NCBI GenBank assembly: GCA_019414345.1
Contig: DXMF01000013.1
Span: 1 to 64,000 of the forward strand
Length of the DNA stretch: 64,000 nucleotides
Origin: Collinsella sp.
GTDB taxonomy: Bacteria; Actinomycetota; Coriobacteriia; Coriobacteriales; Coriobacteriaceae
Direction of reading: 5' to 3'
Shown here: positions 23,579 through 32,227 of the stretch, piece after piece
Layout: every line of letters begins with the position of its first letter
Numbering within the stretch: position 1 is the first letter of the stretch
The notes under the pieces: model-generated
Told to the model about the DNA's origin: nothing
Databases searched by the model: none
What the model saw: the letters and a program-made list of their open reading frames with translations, nothing else
Program-made: the position numbers and the translations under genes

Positions 23579-25331
23579 GGTCTAGGTATCCTCTCACGTC
23601 TGCTTCGTAGTCCTCGATAATCTGCGGCCCTGCCGCGCTAAATTCAATTACGGTGTCGCCCACCAGGTCAAAGAGCGCCTCGTTGATGCTGTCGACGAGC
23701 ATGTCCTCGCTCTGCCCCGATTGCACTACCGCCGATTCCGCCTGTACTGCGTTGTGCTCGAGCAGCGCGCGGAGATAGGCGTCTGCGGCAGGCGTGAGTT
23801 CGTTCGTGGCGTCAGCGGGCGCAACAGCTGCGAACGCGGGCGTCGGCGCGAGAAGCGGTGCCACGACACCAAACTGTTCGGTGGATATGGTTGGCTCGTC
23901 GGTCTCGTCCTGCCGAATGGGTGCCGCGACCGCCTCGACAATCGCGTCGGCTACGGGCTCGGCTTCCGGTTGCCCTGAGTCCGCTGCCTCGGCTTCCACA
24001 GGTGCGCCGTCCTCGCGCTCTTCGTCGATTAAAAGTGCTTCGCGCGTTTGCGCAGCGGCGCTCCGAATGTGCCCCAGCTGAGTCAGGTCGATATCGATCT
24101 TGACGGGCTGGTGTGCGGCGTCCCACGAAAGCCATGCCACAATCTCGTCATCGATAATCTTGGCCAGATATTTGGGGACCTTTTCTTCCTTAAGGGGATG
24201 GGCGGGGTCCAGCGCCAGGCGCAGGCGTTGGTCGCAGGCGCGCATCATTTCACCGAGCTTGCTGCTCTTTTGCCTACTACCATGGATACGCATACATTCC
24301 CAAAAGCCGTTTTGGCAACGGTAGATATGGATGGGATCCAGGCGGTATTCGCAGTTCTCGTGGCGCTCGGGCGCAAAGAATACGGCCGAGGCAAACATGG
24401 TGTAGGGCATGGCCGTCTCCTCCCCAAACAAGCTCGCTACGATGCCGGTCTTTCGATGCGTGTCATAGTAGCGCGCCATGCGGACATACGCGGCGCATGC
24501 CACGTGGCGCAGATCGCGGTGGTGGCTGCGGTCGAGCCGCGAGTTACTTAGGTTGTACGTGGAGAGGGCGTTGATGGCGGCCATGAGTCGCTCCTCGCGC
24601 ACCTCATCGGGCGGAAGGGGGAGCGTGGGCTCGGAGGTTTTGCGACGTTTGGGGGTCTGGTCGGACGGTGCCGGTGCCGGTACAAGGTCTCGTGCCGCGC
24701 GCCGCAGCTCGATAAGGGCGTTATCGAACATGACGGTTTTAGAGTCGCGGAGCAGCTTGGGGTCGAGCCCATGGAATACGGCGTAATCCTGCAACCACAC
24801 GCGTGCAAACCGATCAATGCCGGGCTCGAAGGCGCGATAGACATCCCAAAAGGCCTTGATCTTGTTAAAACCGTCGAGCGGGTCATCTACGCCAATGCCG
24901 CAAATCAGCTCATAGAGATACAGAAAGGCAAAGGACGTAGACGTTTCCTCGACGGTTCCGCGGCGCACTTGGGCACGCCAGGTAAAGTAGCCGCGCAGCT
25001 GCCGGTCGCTCATGGCGTTGTAGGTGGGAAAGTACGACTTAAAGGTGCCGTTGTAGGGACAGTCGTCCTCAAAGTCGGCCATCAGCAGGCCCTGGCGGTA
25101 AAAAAGCTCGGCTTCCGAAAGCCAGCGGCCCGCACCGCCCTTGGGGTCATCCTGCCAGCGCGATATCTCGCGCATTTTACGGTACTGGTCGGGGAGGAAA
25201 TTCTGCATCTGTCGGCCGGTTTTGAGAATCGGCTCGTCTGCGTAGATTTCGTTTGAGAAGCGGGTGGACTGATGGGTCCGGGCCTCGGCCATAATGCGCT
25301 CGATGAGCATCTTGATGTCCTGGTCGGCCAC
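23571..25331 (-). CDS. TerB_N/TerB_C domain protein
   Basis: A 586-residue cytoplasmic protein. The N-terminal part (about 60-210) has the TerB_N signature, including QLRGYFTWRAQVRRG and FAFLYLYELI. The C-terminal ~70 residues (MLVDSINEALFDLVGDTVIEF... IEDYEADVRGYL) match TerB_C. Between them lies an Ala/Glu/Thr-rich linker (about 440-520). TerB-related domains occur in tellurite-resistance and phage-defence-like gene neighbourhoods. GTG 25331 has GGAG 5 nt upstream; an ATG at 25310 is an alternative. It is the first gene of the cassette, overlapping the ATPase gene. Confidence 0.82.
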   Translation of the reverse strand: MADQDIKMLIERIMAEARTHQSTRFSNEIYADEPILKTGRQMQNFLPDQYRKMREISRWQDDPKGGAGRWLSEAELFYRQGLLMADFEDDCPYNGTFKSYFPTYNAMSDRQLRGYFTWRAQVRRGTVEETSTSFAFLYLYELICGIGVDDPLDGFNKIKAFWDVYRAFEPGIDRFARVWLQDYAVFHGLDPKLLRDSKTVMFDNALIELRRAARDLVPAPAPSDQTPKRRKTSEPTLPLPPDEVREERLMAAINALSTYNLSNSRLDRSHHRDLRHVACAAYVRMARYYDTHRKTGIVASLFGEETAMPYTMFASAVFFAPERHENCEYRLDPIHIYRCQNGFWECMRIHGSRQKSSKLGEMMRACDQRLRLALDPAHPLKEEKVPKYLAKIIDDEIVAWLSWDAAHQPVKIDIDLTQLGHIRSAAAQTREALLIDEEREDGAPVEAEAADSGQPEAEPVADAIVEAVAAPIRQDETDEPTISTEQFGVVAPLLAPTPAFAAVAPADATNELTPAADAYLRALLEHNAVQAESAVVQSGQSEDMLVDSINEALFDLVGDTVIEFSAAGPQIIEDYEADVRGYLDHE

Positions 25332-25419
25332 CGCTTCTCCTCTCCTAACGCAGCTACGGTGACCTCATATCATAGCACAGCATCAAACAGATGTTCGAGA
25401 TACCGCTGCGTTGATAGAT

Positions 25420-26136
25420 TTAGAACAGGAGGGCGTAGATGACGGCGATGACGACGGAGGGGAGCATATTGGCCGTGCGGAAGGTCTGAGGACGGATGAG
25501 GTTGACGCCGACGCAGAAGATGAGCATGGAGCCTACGAGCGAAAGGCTGTCGAGGGCTGCCGTGGTCATGATGGGGGAGAGCGCGCCGGCAAACAACGTG
25601 ATCGTCCCCTGGAACACGGCGACGGGCAGGGCGGAGAAAATGCAGCCGCGGCCAAGCGACGCCGTCATGGTGCAGACGATGATGCAGTCCAACGCGCCTT
25701 TCAAGGCAAGCGTTGACCAGTCACCGAGCAGACCGTCCTGGATCGATCCCACGATAGCCATGGCACCGATGCAGACGGTCAGCGATGTCGAGACAAAAGC
25801 GTTGGTGAACTCGTTATCGCCCTCACTGCCAGTCTTGCGCTTGAGCCATTCGCCAAGGTTCTCGATGGCGGCCTCCAAGTTGATGGCCTCGCCGATGAGC
25901 GAACCGAGCGCAAATGAGACGATGAGCATGGTGGTACCGGTGGTCGCTAGCGCCTTTCCATCGATGATGAGCATCTTTTGCATGGTGCCGCCCAGGCCGA
26001 TAAACAGGACGCACAGCCCCGATGCTTTCATGAGCGTGTCTTGGATGCGCAGTGTAATGAAGCGGCCGCCCGCTAATCCCAAAAGACCGCCCGCAACTAA
26101 AAGCACAACGTTGATGATTGTTCCCAAGCCCGGCAT
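25420..26136 (-). CDS. DUF554 family membrane protein
   Basis: A 238-residue integral membrane protein with about six or seven hydrophobic segments, beginning PGLGTIINVVLLVAGGLLG. The GSLIGE and FVSTSLTVCIGAMAIVGSIQDG stretches are characteristic of DUF554 (YdfK/YqgA-like). Members are presumed transporters, but no substrate is established. ATG 26136 has AGGAGGG 4 nt upstream, and the longer reading to 26205 is rejected. It is separate from the secreted-protein operon that ends upstream on the same strand. Confidence 0.85.
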   Translation of the reverse strand: MPGLGTIINVVLLVAGGLLGLAGGRFITLRIQDTLMKASGLCVLFIGLGGTMQKMLIIDGKALATTGTTMLIVSFALGSLIGEAINLEAAIENLGEWLKRKTGSEGDNEFTNAFVSTSLTVCIGAMAIVGSIQDGLLGDWSTLALKGALDCIIVCTMTASLGRGCIFSALPVAVFQGTITLFAGALSPIMTTAALDSLSLVGSMLIFCVGVNLIRPQTFRTANMLPSVVIAVIYALLF

Positions 26137-26254
26137 GAGCCCTCCTGTATTGATGCCAACGTGGCAATCGTAGCAGAACGAAATGCGAGGCACATCGCGA
26201 CTCATCTAATACGTTATATAAGTGGTGTTAGGAATGATGCGCAGCATTTAAGCC

Positions 26255-27685
26255 TCAGGTGGTTGTCGGGACATAGGGATAGTATTCAAAGCGCAGTGTC
26301 ATAAGCCGCTGCGGGAATTCAATAGCCGCGGCGATGATATTGGCATCGCGGGCACGATCAAACCCTTCGAGTTCGATCTGATACGAGACGTCTTGCATAA
26401 TGTCCAGACGCCGCCAGGCTAGGAGTGTGTCGCCATCGAATTCCAAGGTCTTGCCTCCATCTGGAGCAACGGCGTATAGACGCAGCTTGGCGGTGGTTGC
26501 AGGGTCGACAACCGTGACCTTTTTAATTTCGTTTCGAGTATTCTTGGCGCCCAACAAGGTGAGCAGTGTTGGGGCCACGACCTCGCCCGATGGCAAAAAG
26601 ACGACTTCGATGGATTCGGGAAATGCGATGATGGCCGACTTGCGGACGGGTTGATTGGCGGCGGCAACTTCGATGTTCGCAGCGTCGATGACCTCTGTGT
26701 GGTCGAGCGCGGCAAGCACGCAGCAGTTACCTTCATCGATCTCTTGAGGATCAGCAAGCCCCAGACTGTCCGCGAGTTCGGAATCGTTTGGATCGGTAGC
26801 GGGTTCATTCGGTGCTTCGAGAGAAGCTGGGACGCTGTTTGTCGGCGACGGCGTGTCGCCCGCACCTGCTTCTTTGTCCGCGCTCTCTTCTTGTATGGTT
26901 GCGTTGATGGGTTCGTCGTTTGGGGGGAGCGTCTTGGCGTCAAACGCGGAGGGGAGAATTCCGATAGCTCCGGATCCGTTCCACTCCATTTCGAGAAGCG
27001 CCGGGTCGGCAAGAATGCGTTGCCTGCTTTGCGCGTGGGAATCGATTTCAAAAGGACCTGCCTCTATCCCTCGTGTAAGGCTGAGTGATCCGGCTGGCTT
27101 CTCGAAATGAGCGTCTGTGTCTTTGGTACTGACGGCGTAGAACAGCAGGGACGCTTCTCCCGCCGCGATGGCATCGGTGCCGGCTTTGGTCAGCCGCAAT
27201 GATGCCGTGAATGAGAGGGTGGGCTGCGCATCGTCTGCATTCGCGGCGGCGCAGCCCAGACATATACCGCCTCCTTTCTCAAAAAACGTACCGTCGAAGG
27301 CGACCTTCGCTCCGTTCGCCGAGTCATCGACCGAAGCGATGTCGATGCGCAGCTCTAAATTGCATGGATCGCCATCTGCATCGAGCACAGCCGAGCGCCA
27401 CGTGCAGACGGCGCACCCCGCCCGGGAGCCGTTTGCCTTGTTCGAACGATCGATATCCACGACTATCGAGCCGTCCGTATTACGACGAAGACATCCCGAG
27501 GTCGAGATTGCGGCCTGTGCGATCGAAAAACGCTTGCACGCAATGGCGCTCGATGGATTTGGTGCGGAACTTAGGGCTGCTGGTAAGGAGTCTGCCATGA
27601 CGGGAGCCGCCCAAGCGGCGACAGACGTTCCGGTTGCGAGCGCGCCGCAGAGTGCGACGACGGGCAAAAGGTTCTTCGATGCCAT
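26255..27685 (-). CDS. Secreted protein of unknown function, 476 residues
   Basis: An exported protein with a clear N-terminal signal peptide (hydrophobic core about 7-20, likely cleavage near AWA-APVMA). The body has cysteine-rich patches (GCAVCTW, CLGCAAAN, EGNCCVL). An acidic Pro/Ser/Thr-rich spacer runs about 270-320, and the C-terminal half looks beta-rich. I do not recognise a family. It is the last gene of a five-gene minus-strand run of exported proteins and begins 18 nt after the LAQTG-bearing small protein, so it is probably part of the same surface structure. Confidence 0.75.
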   Translation of the reverse strand: MASKNLLPVVALCGALATGTSVAAWAAPVMADSLPAALSSAPNPSSAIACKRFSIAQAAISTSGCLRRNTDGSIVVDIDRSNKANGSRAGCAVCTWRSAVLDADGDPCNLELRIDIASVDDSANGAKVAFDGTFFEKGGGICLGCAAANADDAQPTLSFTASLRLTKAGTDAIAAGEASLLFYAVSTKDTDAHFEKPAGSLSLTRGIEAGPFEIDSHAQSRQRILADPALLEMEWNGSGAIGILPSAFDAKTLPPNDEPINATIQEESADKEAGAGDTPSPTNSVPASLEAPNEPATDPNDSELADSLGLADPQEIDEGNCCVLAALDHTEVIDAANIEVAAANQPVRKSAIIAFPESIEVVFLPSGEVVAPTLLTLLGAKNTRNEIKKVTVVDPATTAKLRLYAVAPDGGKTLEFDGDTLLAWRRLDIMQDVSYQIELEGFDRARDANIIAAAIEFPQRLMTLRFEYYPYVPTTT

Positions 27686-27703
27686 GGGGTCTCCTTAGCT
27701 AAT

Positions 27704-27985
27704 TTAGTGCGGCCTGTCCGTGTTTTGTTTCTGGCTGCGTTTGATGTGCAGACCGAGGCCGGCGGTTCCCGCGCCTGCTGCTGTGGCGCCTGCTGCCAAG
27801 AGCCATCGTCTGTCGCCTGTCTGCGCCAACGGTTCCTCGCGGTCGCCGCGGTCGAGCTCCGAGAGGTCGACCGTCACTTGCGTGGCGGCCTGCGCCTGTT
27901 CTTGCTGGGCAAAGGCCATGGCTGGCCCAAACGCTAGGATGCTGACGGCGGCGGCCAGGGCGACGGCCTTATGCCGTGTGCGCAC
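27704..27985 (-). CDS. Small LAQTG-anchored surface protein
   Basis: A 93-residue exported protein. The signal peptide is about 1-27 (RTRHK basic start, hydrophobic core, AMAFA-QQ). A short 25-residue middle follows, then an LAQTG motif (53-57), a hydrophobic helix (about 61-81) and a basic tail (KRSQK). This layout is that of a sortase substrate, with LAQTG in place of LPxTG. The GTG at 27985 overlaps the upstream gene by 17 nt and gives a proper signal peptide; a TTG at 28015 would add ten residues. It is too small to be an adhesin by itself and may anchor or cap the neighbouring secreted proteins. Confidence 0.65.
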   Translation of the reverse strand: MRTRHKAVALAAAVSILAFGPAMAFAQQEQAQAATQVTVDLSELDRGDREEPLAQTGDRRWLLAAGATAAGAGTAGLGLHIKRSQKQNTDRPH

Positions 27986-28568
27986 CGGGCTCGACCGTCC
28001 AGGTGATCGTTGCAACCTGATCGCCTTCGCCGGTTACGCGGAAGATGTCGCGCGTGACGCGGGCGACGTTTCCGCTTGTCTTGAGCTTAATTTTGTCCGT
28101 GCCGCCGGCAATGCCCTGGTAGCCCATGTCGAAGGCTGCGTTCTTGGAAAGATCGAGGCCCGTCTCCTGCATTGCGGCGCTGGCGTTTTGGAGTGCGCCG
28201 TCGGGGCCGACCTTAAAGTCGATGGAGTTTTGTGCGGTTCCGGCCTTGGCGTCGGCGGCAATGGTCCAGGTGTTCATGGCGTCGATCTTCATGTTGGTGA
28301 CATGGATGCCGTAGGCCGAATGATTGTCGATGGTGGTCGCGTCTTCTGAGGGGCCCTGAAGCGTGCCGTCGGCCTTGGCGACGAAGGGAATAACCGTCGG
28401 AACTTTGAACTCAACGTTGTCGATCTCGGTCCTGACCATTACTTTCGTGGTTCCAACGCGCCCGGCTGCCATAGCTGGCGTCGGGGCGGCGTCCATTGCG
28501 AGCGCGAGCGCGAGCCCTGCGCCCACGACGAGCGCTCTGGCTCCGTTCATGTTCCTGGTGATGTCCAT
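27969..28568 (-). CDS. Secreted beta-rich protein, 199 residues
   Basis: An exported protein with a signal peptide (about 1-35, ending PTPAMAA). The mature part is rich in alternating polar/hydrophobic residues with NHSAYGIHVTNMKID and ITWTVEP, typical of beta-sandwich surface proteins and loosely reminiscent of WxL/TasA-like envelope proteins. No catalytic motif is visible. It is third in the five-gene operon, after a membrane-anchored protein and before the LAQTG protein. GGAA lies upstream of the ATG at 28568. Confidence 0.75.
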   Translation of the reverse strand: MDITRNMNGARALVVGAGLALALAMDAAPTPAMAAGRVGTTKVMVRTEIDNVEFKVPTVIPFVAKADGTLQGPSEDATTIDNHSAYGIHVTNMKIDAMNTWTIAADAKAGTAQNSIDFKVGPDGALQNASAAMQETGLDLSKNAAFDMGYQGIAGGTDKIKLKTSGNVARVTRDIFRVTGEGDQVATITWTVEPGAHTA

Positions 28569-28658
28569 GGTCGTTCCTTTCTATTCGCCGCGGGCCGTCC
28601 CCGCGATGATTGGACGAATGCTGGTGAATTGCGTGCGGTGTCGCGTCGACCGGAAAAG

Positions 28659-29168
28659 CTAGTTCTCGGTTTGCTCAACCCGCACCTTGACACGTGTCGG
28701 ATTGCCGTGGCTGTCGAGGGTCTTGGCATCGAGTGCCTGGATCTCGATGTACGCCTCGCCTTCTTTGATGTCGCCGGCGGGGCACGTCTCGATTGTCTTG
28801 CCGGTCTCGACCACACCGGATTCGTACATGGTCTCGTCGTTTTGGATGACGCGGAATCGCTGGGGAAATTTATTGTCTTGGACGTTTTGCACGTTGACGC
28901 GCAGCTTGCCGTCCTCCTGCAGCTGAGCGACCGGTGCGACCGAAATCGTCATCATGTTGTCGCGGACTATGGCGTCGAGCTCATCTTGGATTTCCTGACG
29001 CGTTTTGCCCTCGGCCGTCGTAACCGAAGCGCCCGCCTCGGGTACGGGCTGCGACTGCCAAGCGTATAGTCCTACGGCGACAAGGGCACAGACGATGGCC
29101 AAGCAGGCAACGATGAGCTTCTTGCGACGACCCAGGCCTGCAAAGTGGGGTGGCTTCTTCGCGCTCAT
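28659..29168 (-). CDS. Membrane-anchored extracytoplasmic protein, 169 residues
   Basis: A single N-terminal transmembrane anchor (about 19-39, after a basic RRKK) exposes a roughly 125-residue outer domain. That domain contains VQNVQDNKFPQRFRV and YIEIQALDAKTL segments and probably adopts a beta-sandwich. ATG 29168 overlaps the upstream gene's stop in a 4-nt ATGA, and AAGGA is 6 nt upstream. A longer reading to 29777 crosses the upstream gene and is spurious. Unknown family; the context suggests an envelope-assembly component. Confidence 0.75.
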   Translation of the reverse strand: MSAKKPPHFAGLGRRKKLIVACLAIVCALVAVGLYAWQSQPVPEAGASVTTAEGKTRQEIQDELDAIVRDNMMTISVAPVAQLQEDGKLRVNVQNVQDNKFPQRFRVIQNDETMYESGVVETGKTIETCPAGDIKEGEAYIEIQALDAKTLDSHGNPTRVKVRVEQTEN

Positions 29169-29461
29169 GCGGCATCCTTGGCGGTATAGATGCGCGCAAA
29201 GGTGGACGGGTTCGCTCCAAAGAGCATGTGAAGCATCAGGCGGCGTGAGTAGACAAGCTCGTCGAAGTCGGGAGGGAGCTCGATGTCGTGGATATGCGCG
29301 ATGCGGTGGGCGAGCGCCGAGAACGACTCGGGGTCGCAGATCACATCGGTGGTAACGTGGTAGACCGTCGTATCGGGGAATGCCTCTTCGTCGAAAGGCA
29401 GGAGATGGGGATCGTCGTCGACTTCGATGGCGATGCCGTACTGGGGCCAGTAATATGCCAT
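29165..29461 (-). CDS. Small cytoplasmic protein heading the secreted-protein operon
   Basis: A 98-residue protein without signal peptide. The opening MAYYWPQYGIAIEVDDDPH, followed by HRIAHIHDIELPPDF and SRRLMLHMLFG, resembles the short PD-(D/E)XK/DUF559-like or resolvase-adjacent fragments sometimes seen in actinobacteria, but the match is too weak to name. GGAGG lies 5 nt before the ATG. It is coupled to the next gene by a 4-nt stop-start overlap and is the first gene of the operon. Confidence 0.65.
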   Translation of the reverse strand: MAYYWPQYGIAIEVDDDPHLLPFDEEAFPDTTVYHVTTDVICDPESFSALAHRIAHIHDIELPPDFDELVYSRRLMLHMLFGANPSTFARIYTAKDAA

Positions 29462-29807
29462 GGGAACCTCCCTGCTTCTGGGGCCAAAACTTCTGTCGGT
29501 TTTGGCTGTCGATGCCGACCGTATCAGCCGTTACTTGACCAATTGCTGACCAAATGCTTGACGGATTGGCGTCTCCGCAGGTAAAAGGCGGCAAAAAATA
29601 CTCCAACTTTTTTCGAGCGGCAATCGCGCGGTCAGTGACGGCGGGGCCATATGTGTTAAAAGCATCGTCTGCCGAGGAAATCCAGCCGCTCGCCGAATTG
29701 CACGAACGTAAAAATCGCCAATTATGGAGACGGTCTCGAACACGTCGACGAAACGATGCGGTAACATCTCCCTGCAAACACTGTAGTTAGCTAAAGGGGG
29801 AGTTCGC
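29462..29807. other. Divergent intergenic region with 11-bp tandem repeat
   Basis: No gene is supportable in these ~346 bases. They separate the secreted-protein operon (-) from the lactate dehydrogenase operon (+). Positions 29537-29558 hold two head-to-tail copies of GACCAA(T/A)TGCT, next to a TTGACC, a possible regulator-binding array. The ribosome-binding site AAAGGGGGAG for the plus-strand operon is at 29792-29801. Confidence 0.5.
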
Positions 29808-31409
29808 GTGTCTGTAACCATCAAACCCTTCACCGACGAGTTCGAAGAGTATGGCCGCGATGAATCTCGCGCATCGGGCGAAGCATCGAGCATCTCGTTT
29901 CCGACAACGGAAGACGAGGTCCGTGCCATTTTGGAAAAGCTCCATGCCGAGCGTGTCCCGGTAACGGTTCAGGGCGCCCGAACCGGCCTTGCCGCCGGTG
30001 CCGTGCCCCACGGCGGGCATATCCTCAATACTTCCCGTATGAATCGCTACTTGGGCCTTCGCCGCGATGAACAAGGCCAATTTTTGCTGCGCGTGGAGCC
30101 GGGCGTTGTGCTCTCGGAGCTGCGCAAGCAGCTGAGCAAGAAGGTGCTGCCGACCGCTGGTTGGGACCAGGCATCGCTTAAGGCCTACGATGAGTTTCAA
30201 GAGGCCCCCGAGCAGTTCTTTCCCACCGATCCCACCGAGGCGTCTGCCTGTCTGGGCGGCATGGCGGCATGTAACGCCTCCGGTGCCCGCAGCTACGCCT
30301 ACGGCCCCATGCGCCCGCATATCACGGGACTCCACGTCGCGCTGGCTGATGGCGATTTGCTTGAGCTTCAGCGCGGCGAGGCTTTTGCCCAGGGCCGCCG
30401 CCTGTCGCTCGTGACGGCAGTGGGCCACACACTCGAGCTTGACCTTCCCGACTACACCATGCCCAAGACCAAAAATGCTTCGGGCTATTTCGTTGCTGAC
30501 GATATGGATGCCATCGAATTGTTTATCGGTGCGTGTGGCACAATCGGCGTCATCACCGAGCTCGAGATTGCCCTGCAGGCGGCGCCTGCGGTCGTTTGGG
30601 GCGTGAGCTGTTTCTTTGACAGCGAAGACAAGGCCGTGTCCTTCACCGATTCCGTGCGTCCCGTCCTGTCCCATGCGGCTGCCATCGAGTACTTCGACGC
30701 TGGCGCCCTGGATATTCTACGTCGCCAGCGCGAGCAGTCGACGGCGTTTGCCTCGCTGCCGGCGCTCGACAAAGAGGCCAAGGTCTGTGTCTACGTGGAG
30801 CTCGACTGCGACGACGAAGTTCAGGCGACTGAGGAGCTGTATCACTTGGGGTGGGTACTGGAGCTTGCGGGTGGCCGCGACGACGCGACCTGGGTTGCGC
30901 GCACCGAGGTCGATCGCGAATGCCAGCGGTTCTTCCGCCATGCGGTGCCCGAGAGCGTCAACATGCTCATCGACGAGCGTCGCCGCACGGATCCCGCCAT
31001 CACCAAACTGGGCTCGGACATGTCGGTGCCCAATGCACGCTTGGCCGATGTCATCGCCCTTTATCGCCGCACGTTGGCCGAAAGTGGGCTTGAATCTGCC
31101 GCCTGGGGGCACATCGGTAACAACCATCTGCATGTGAACATTCTGCCGCGCGATGCGCAGGAATACCGCCGCGGCGGAGAACTCTTTGCCCGGTGGGCTT
31201 CCGAGGTCACGGTCATGGGCGGCGCCGTCTCCGCCGAACACGGTGTCGGCAAGATCAAGGCGGGCTTCTTGGAGACGATGTACGGTCACGAGGCCATGGT
31301 CGAGTCGGCACGGCTTAAGCTCCAGCTCGATCCTGCCGGGCAGCTGGGCCGCGGTAACCTGTTTTCGGAGAAGCTCTTGGATGAGCTCGTCCAGAAAGGG
31401 GGCGCGTGA
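29808..31409 (+). CDS. FAD-linked lactate dehydrogenase subunit (GlcD/LctD-like)
   Basis: A 533-residue FAD-binding oxidase of the glycolate oxidase/D-lactate dehydrogenase family. The PCMH-type FAD domain is N-terminal (VQGARTGLAAGAVPHGG near 58-74, with SACLGGMAACNASGARSYAYG near 145-165). The C-terminal FAD-linked domain has WGHIGNNHLHVN and SAEHGVGKIK. The start is GTG 29808 with AAAGGGGGAG upstream. It heads a three-gene operon with EtfB and a ferredoxin-containing EtfA. In Acetobacterium the same three subunits form an electron-confurcating lactate dehydrogenase that drives NAD reduction by lactate with reduced ferredoxin. That function is inferred here from the operon. Confidence 0.85.
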   Translation: MSVTIKPFTDEFEEYGRDESRASGEASSISFPTTEDEVRAILEKLHAERVPVTVQGARTGLAAGAVPHGGHILNTSRMNRYLGLRRDEQGQFLLRVEPGVVLSELRKQLSKKVLPTAGWDQASLKAYDEFQEAPEQFFPTDPTEASACLGGMAACNASGARSYAYGPMRPHITGLHVALADGDLLELQRGEAFAQGRRLSLVTAVGHTLELDLPDYTMPKTKNASGYFVADDMDAIELFIGACGTIGVITELEIALQAAPAVVWGVSCFFDSEDKAVSFTDSVRPVLSHAAAIEYFDAGALDILRRQREQSTAFASLPALDKEAKVCVYVELDCDDEVQATEELYHLGWVLELAGGRDDATWVARTEVDRECQRFFRHAVPESVNMLIDERRRTDPAITKLGSDMSVPNARLADVIALYRRTLAESGLESAAWGHIGNNHLHVNILPRDAQEYRRGGELFARWASEVTVMGGAVSAEHGVGKIKAGFLETMYGHEAMVESARLKLQLDPAGQLGRGNLFSEKLLDELVQKGGA

Positions 31410-31411
31410 AG

Positions 31412-32227
31412 ATGAGCGATTTCCATATGGTGGTGTGCGTCAAGGCCGTGCCGGGAAGCACCGAGGTCAAGATGGACCCCAAGACCAATACCATCGTGCG
31501 CGATGGCAAACAGGCGGTCATTAATCCCTTTGACGCGAGCGCTTTGGAATGCGCGCTGGCGCTGAAGGACGACTTTATCGGCTTTGGCATGGATGTGCGC
31601 GTGACGGTGGTGTCGATGGGCATCCCCGCGACCGAGTCGCTGCTGCGCGACTGCATCGCCCGAGGCGCCGACGACGCGCTGCTGCTGACCGATCGCGCCT
31701 TTGCAGGTGCCGATACCCTGGCAACCACCTATGCCCTCAAGTGCGGCATCGAGGCGCTCGACGAGGACTTCGACCTGCTCATCTGCGGCAAGATGGCGGT
31801 GGATGGCGATACGGCCCAGATTGGTCCCGAGCTTGCCGGTGCCTTTGATATTCCCTGCGTGACCGACGTGAGCTGCGTGCAGAGCGCGGGCTTTACGACC
31901 TGTGGCTCGCTGGCGCTCGTTCACGGATGCGATGCCGGCGAGGAGACGGTGTACCTTGAGATGCCGTGCGCGATGACGACTGCCAAGGAGATTGGCCAGT
32001 TGCGTATGCCGAGTATTGCCGGTATCCGCGCGGCGGAGGAGGCGGACGTGCGCGTGGTCAGTGCCGCCGACGTGAACGCCGACCCCGCGCGTTGCGGTCT
32101 TGCCGGGTCGCCGACACAGGTCGTGCGCTCGTTTGTGCCCGACCGTGACCAAACGTGCGAGGCCGTTGAGGGGACGGCGTCCGAGCAGGCGGCAAAACTT
32201 GCCAAGATCATCGAGGGGATGGCATAG
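31412..32227 (+). CDS. etfB: Electron transfer flavoprotein beta subunit
   Basis: A 271-residue EtfB. The N-terminal MVVCVKAVPG opening is typical, as are VSMGIPATESLLRDCIARGADDALLL and LLICGKMAVDGDTAQIGPELA. EtfB holds one FAD or AMP site of the Etf dimer. ATG 31412 is preferred to GTG 31406 for its 9-nt spacing from the AAAGGGGG site. It lies between the LDH-like flavoprotein and ferredoxin-EtfA with almost no gaps, so the three subunits probably form one complex. Confidence 0.9.
   Translation: MSDFHMVVCVKAVPGSTEVKMDPKTNTIVRDGKQAVINPFDASALECALALKDDFIGFGMDVRVTVVSMGIPATESLLRDCIARGADDALLLTDRAFAGADTLATTYALKCGIEALDEDFDLLICGKMAVDGDTAQIGPELAGAFDIPCVTDVSCVQSAGFTTCGSLALVHGCDAGEETVYLEMPCAMTTAKEIGQLRMPSIAGIRAAEEADVRVVSAADVNADPARCGLAGSPTQVVRSFVPDRDQTCEAVEGTASEQAAKLAKIIEGMA

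Noticed and set aside
19713..25331. Complete BREX system
   Set aside because: Only BrxD-like and BrxHI-like components are present with TerB; pglX, pglZ, brxC and other core genes are absent from the window.
28659..29777. Long 372-residue version of the membrane-anchored protein
   Set aside because: The first 200 residues are out-of-frame sequence of the upstream 98-residue gene; the true start is ATG 29168 with AAGGA.
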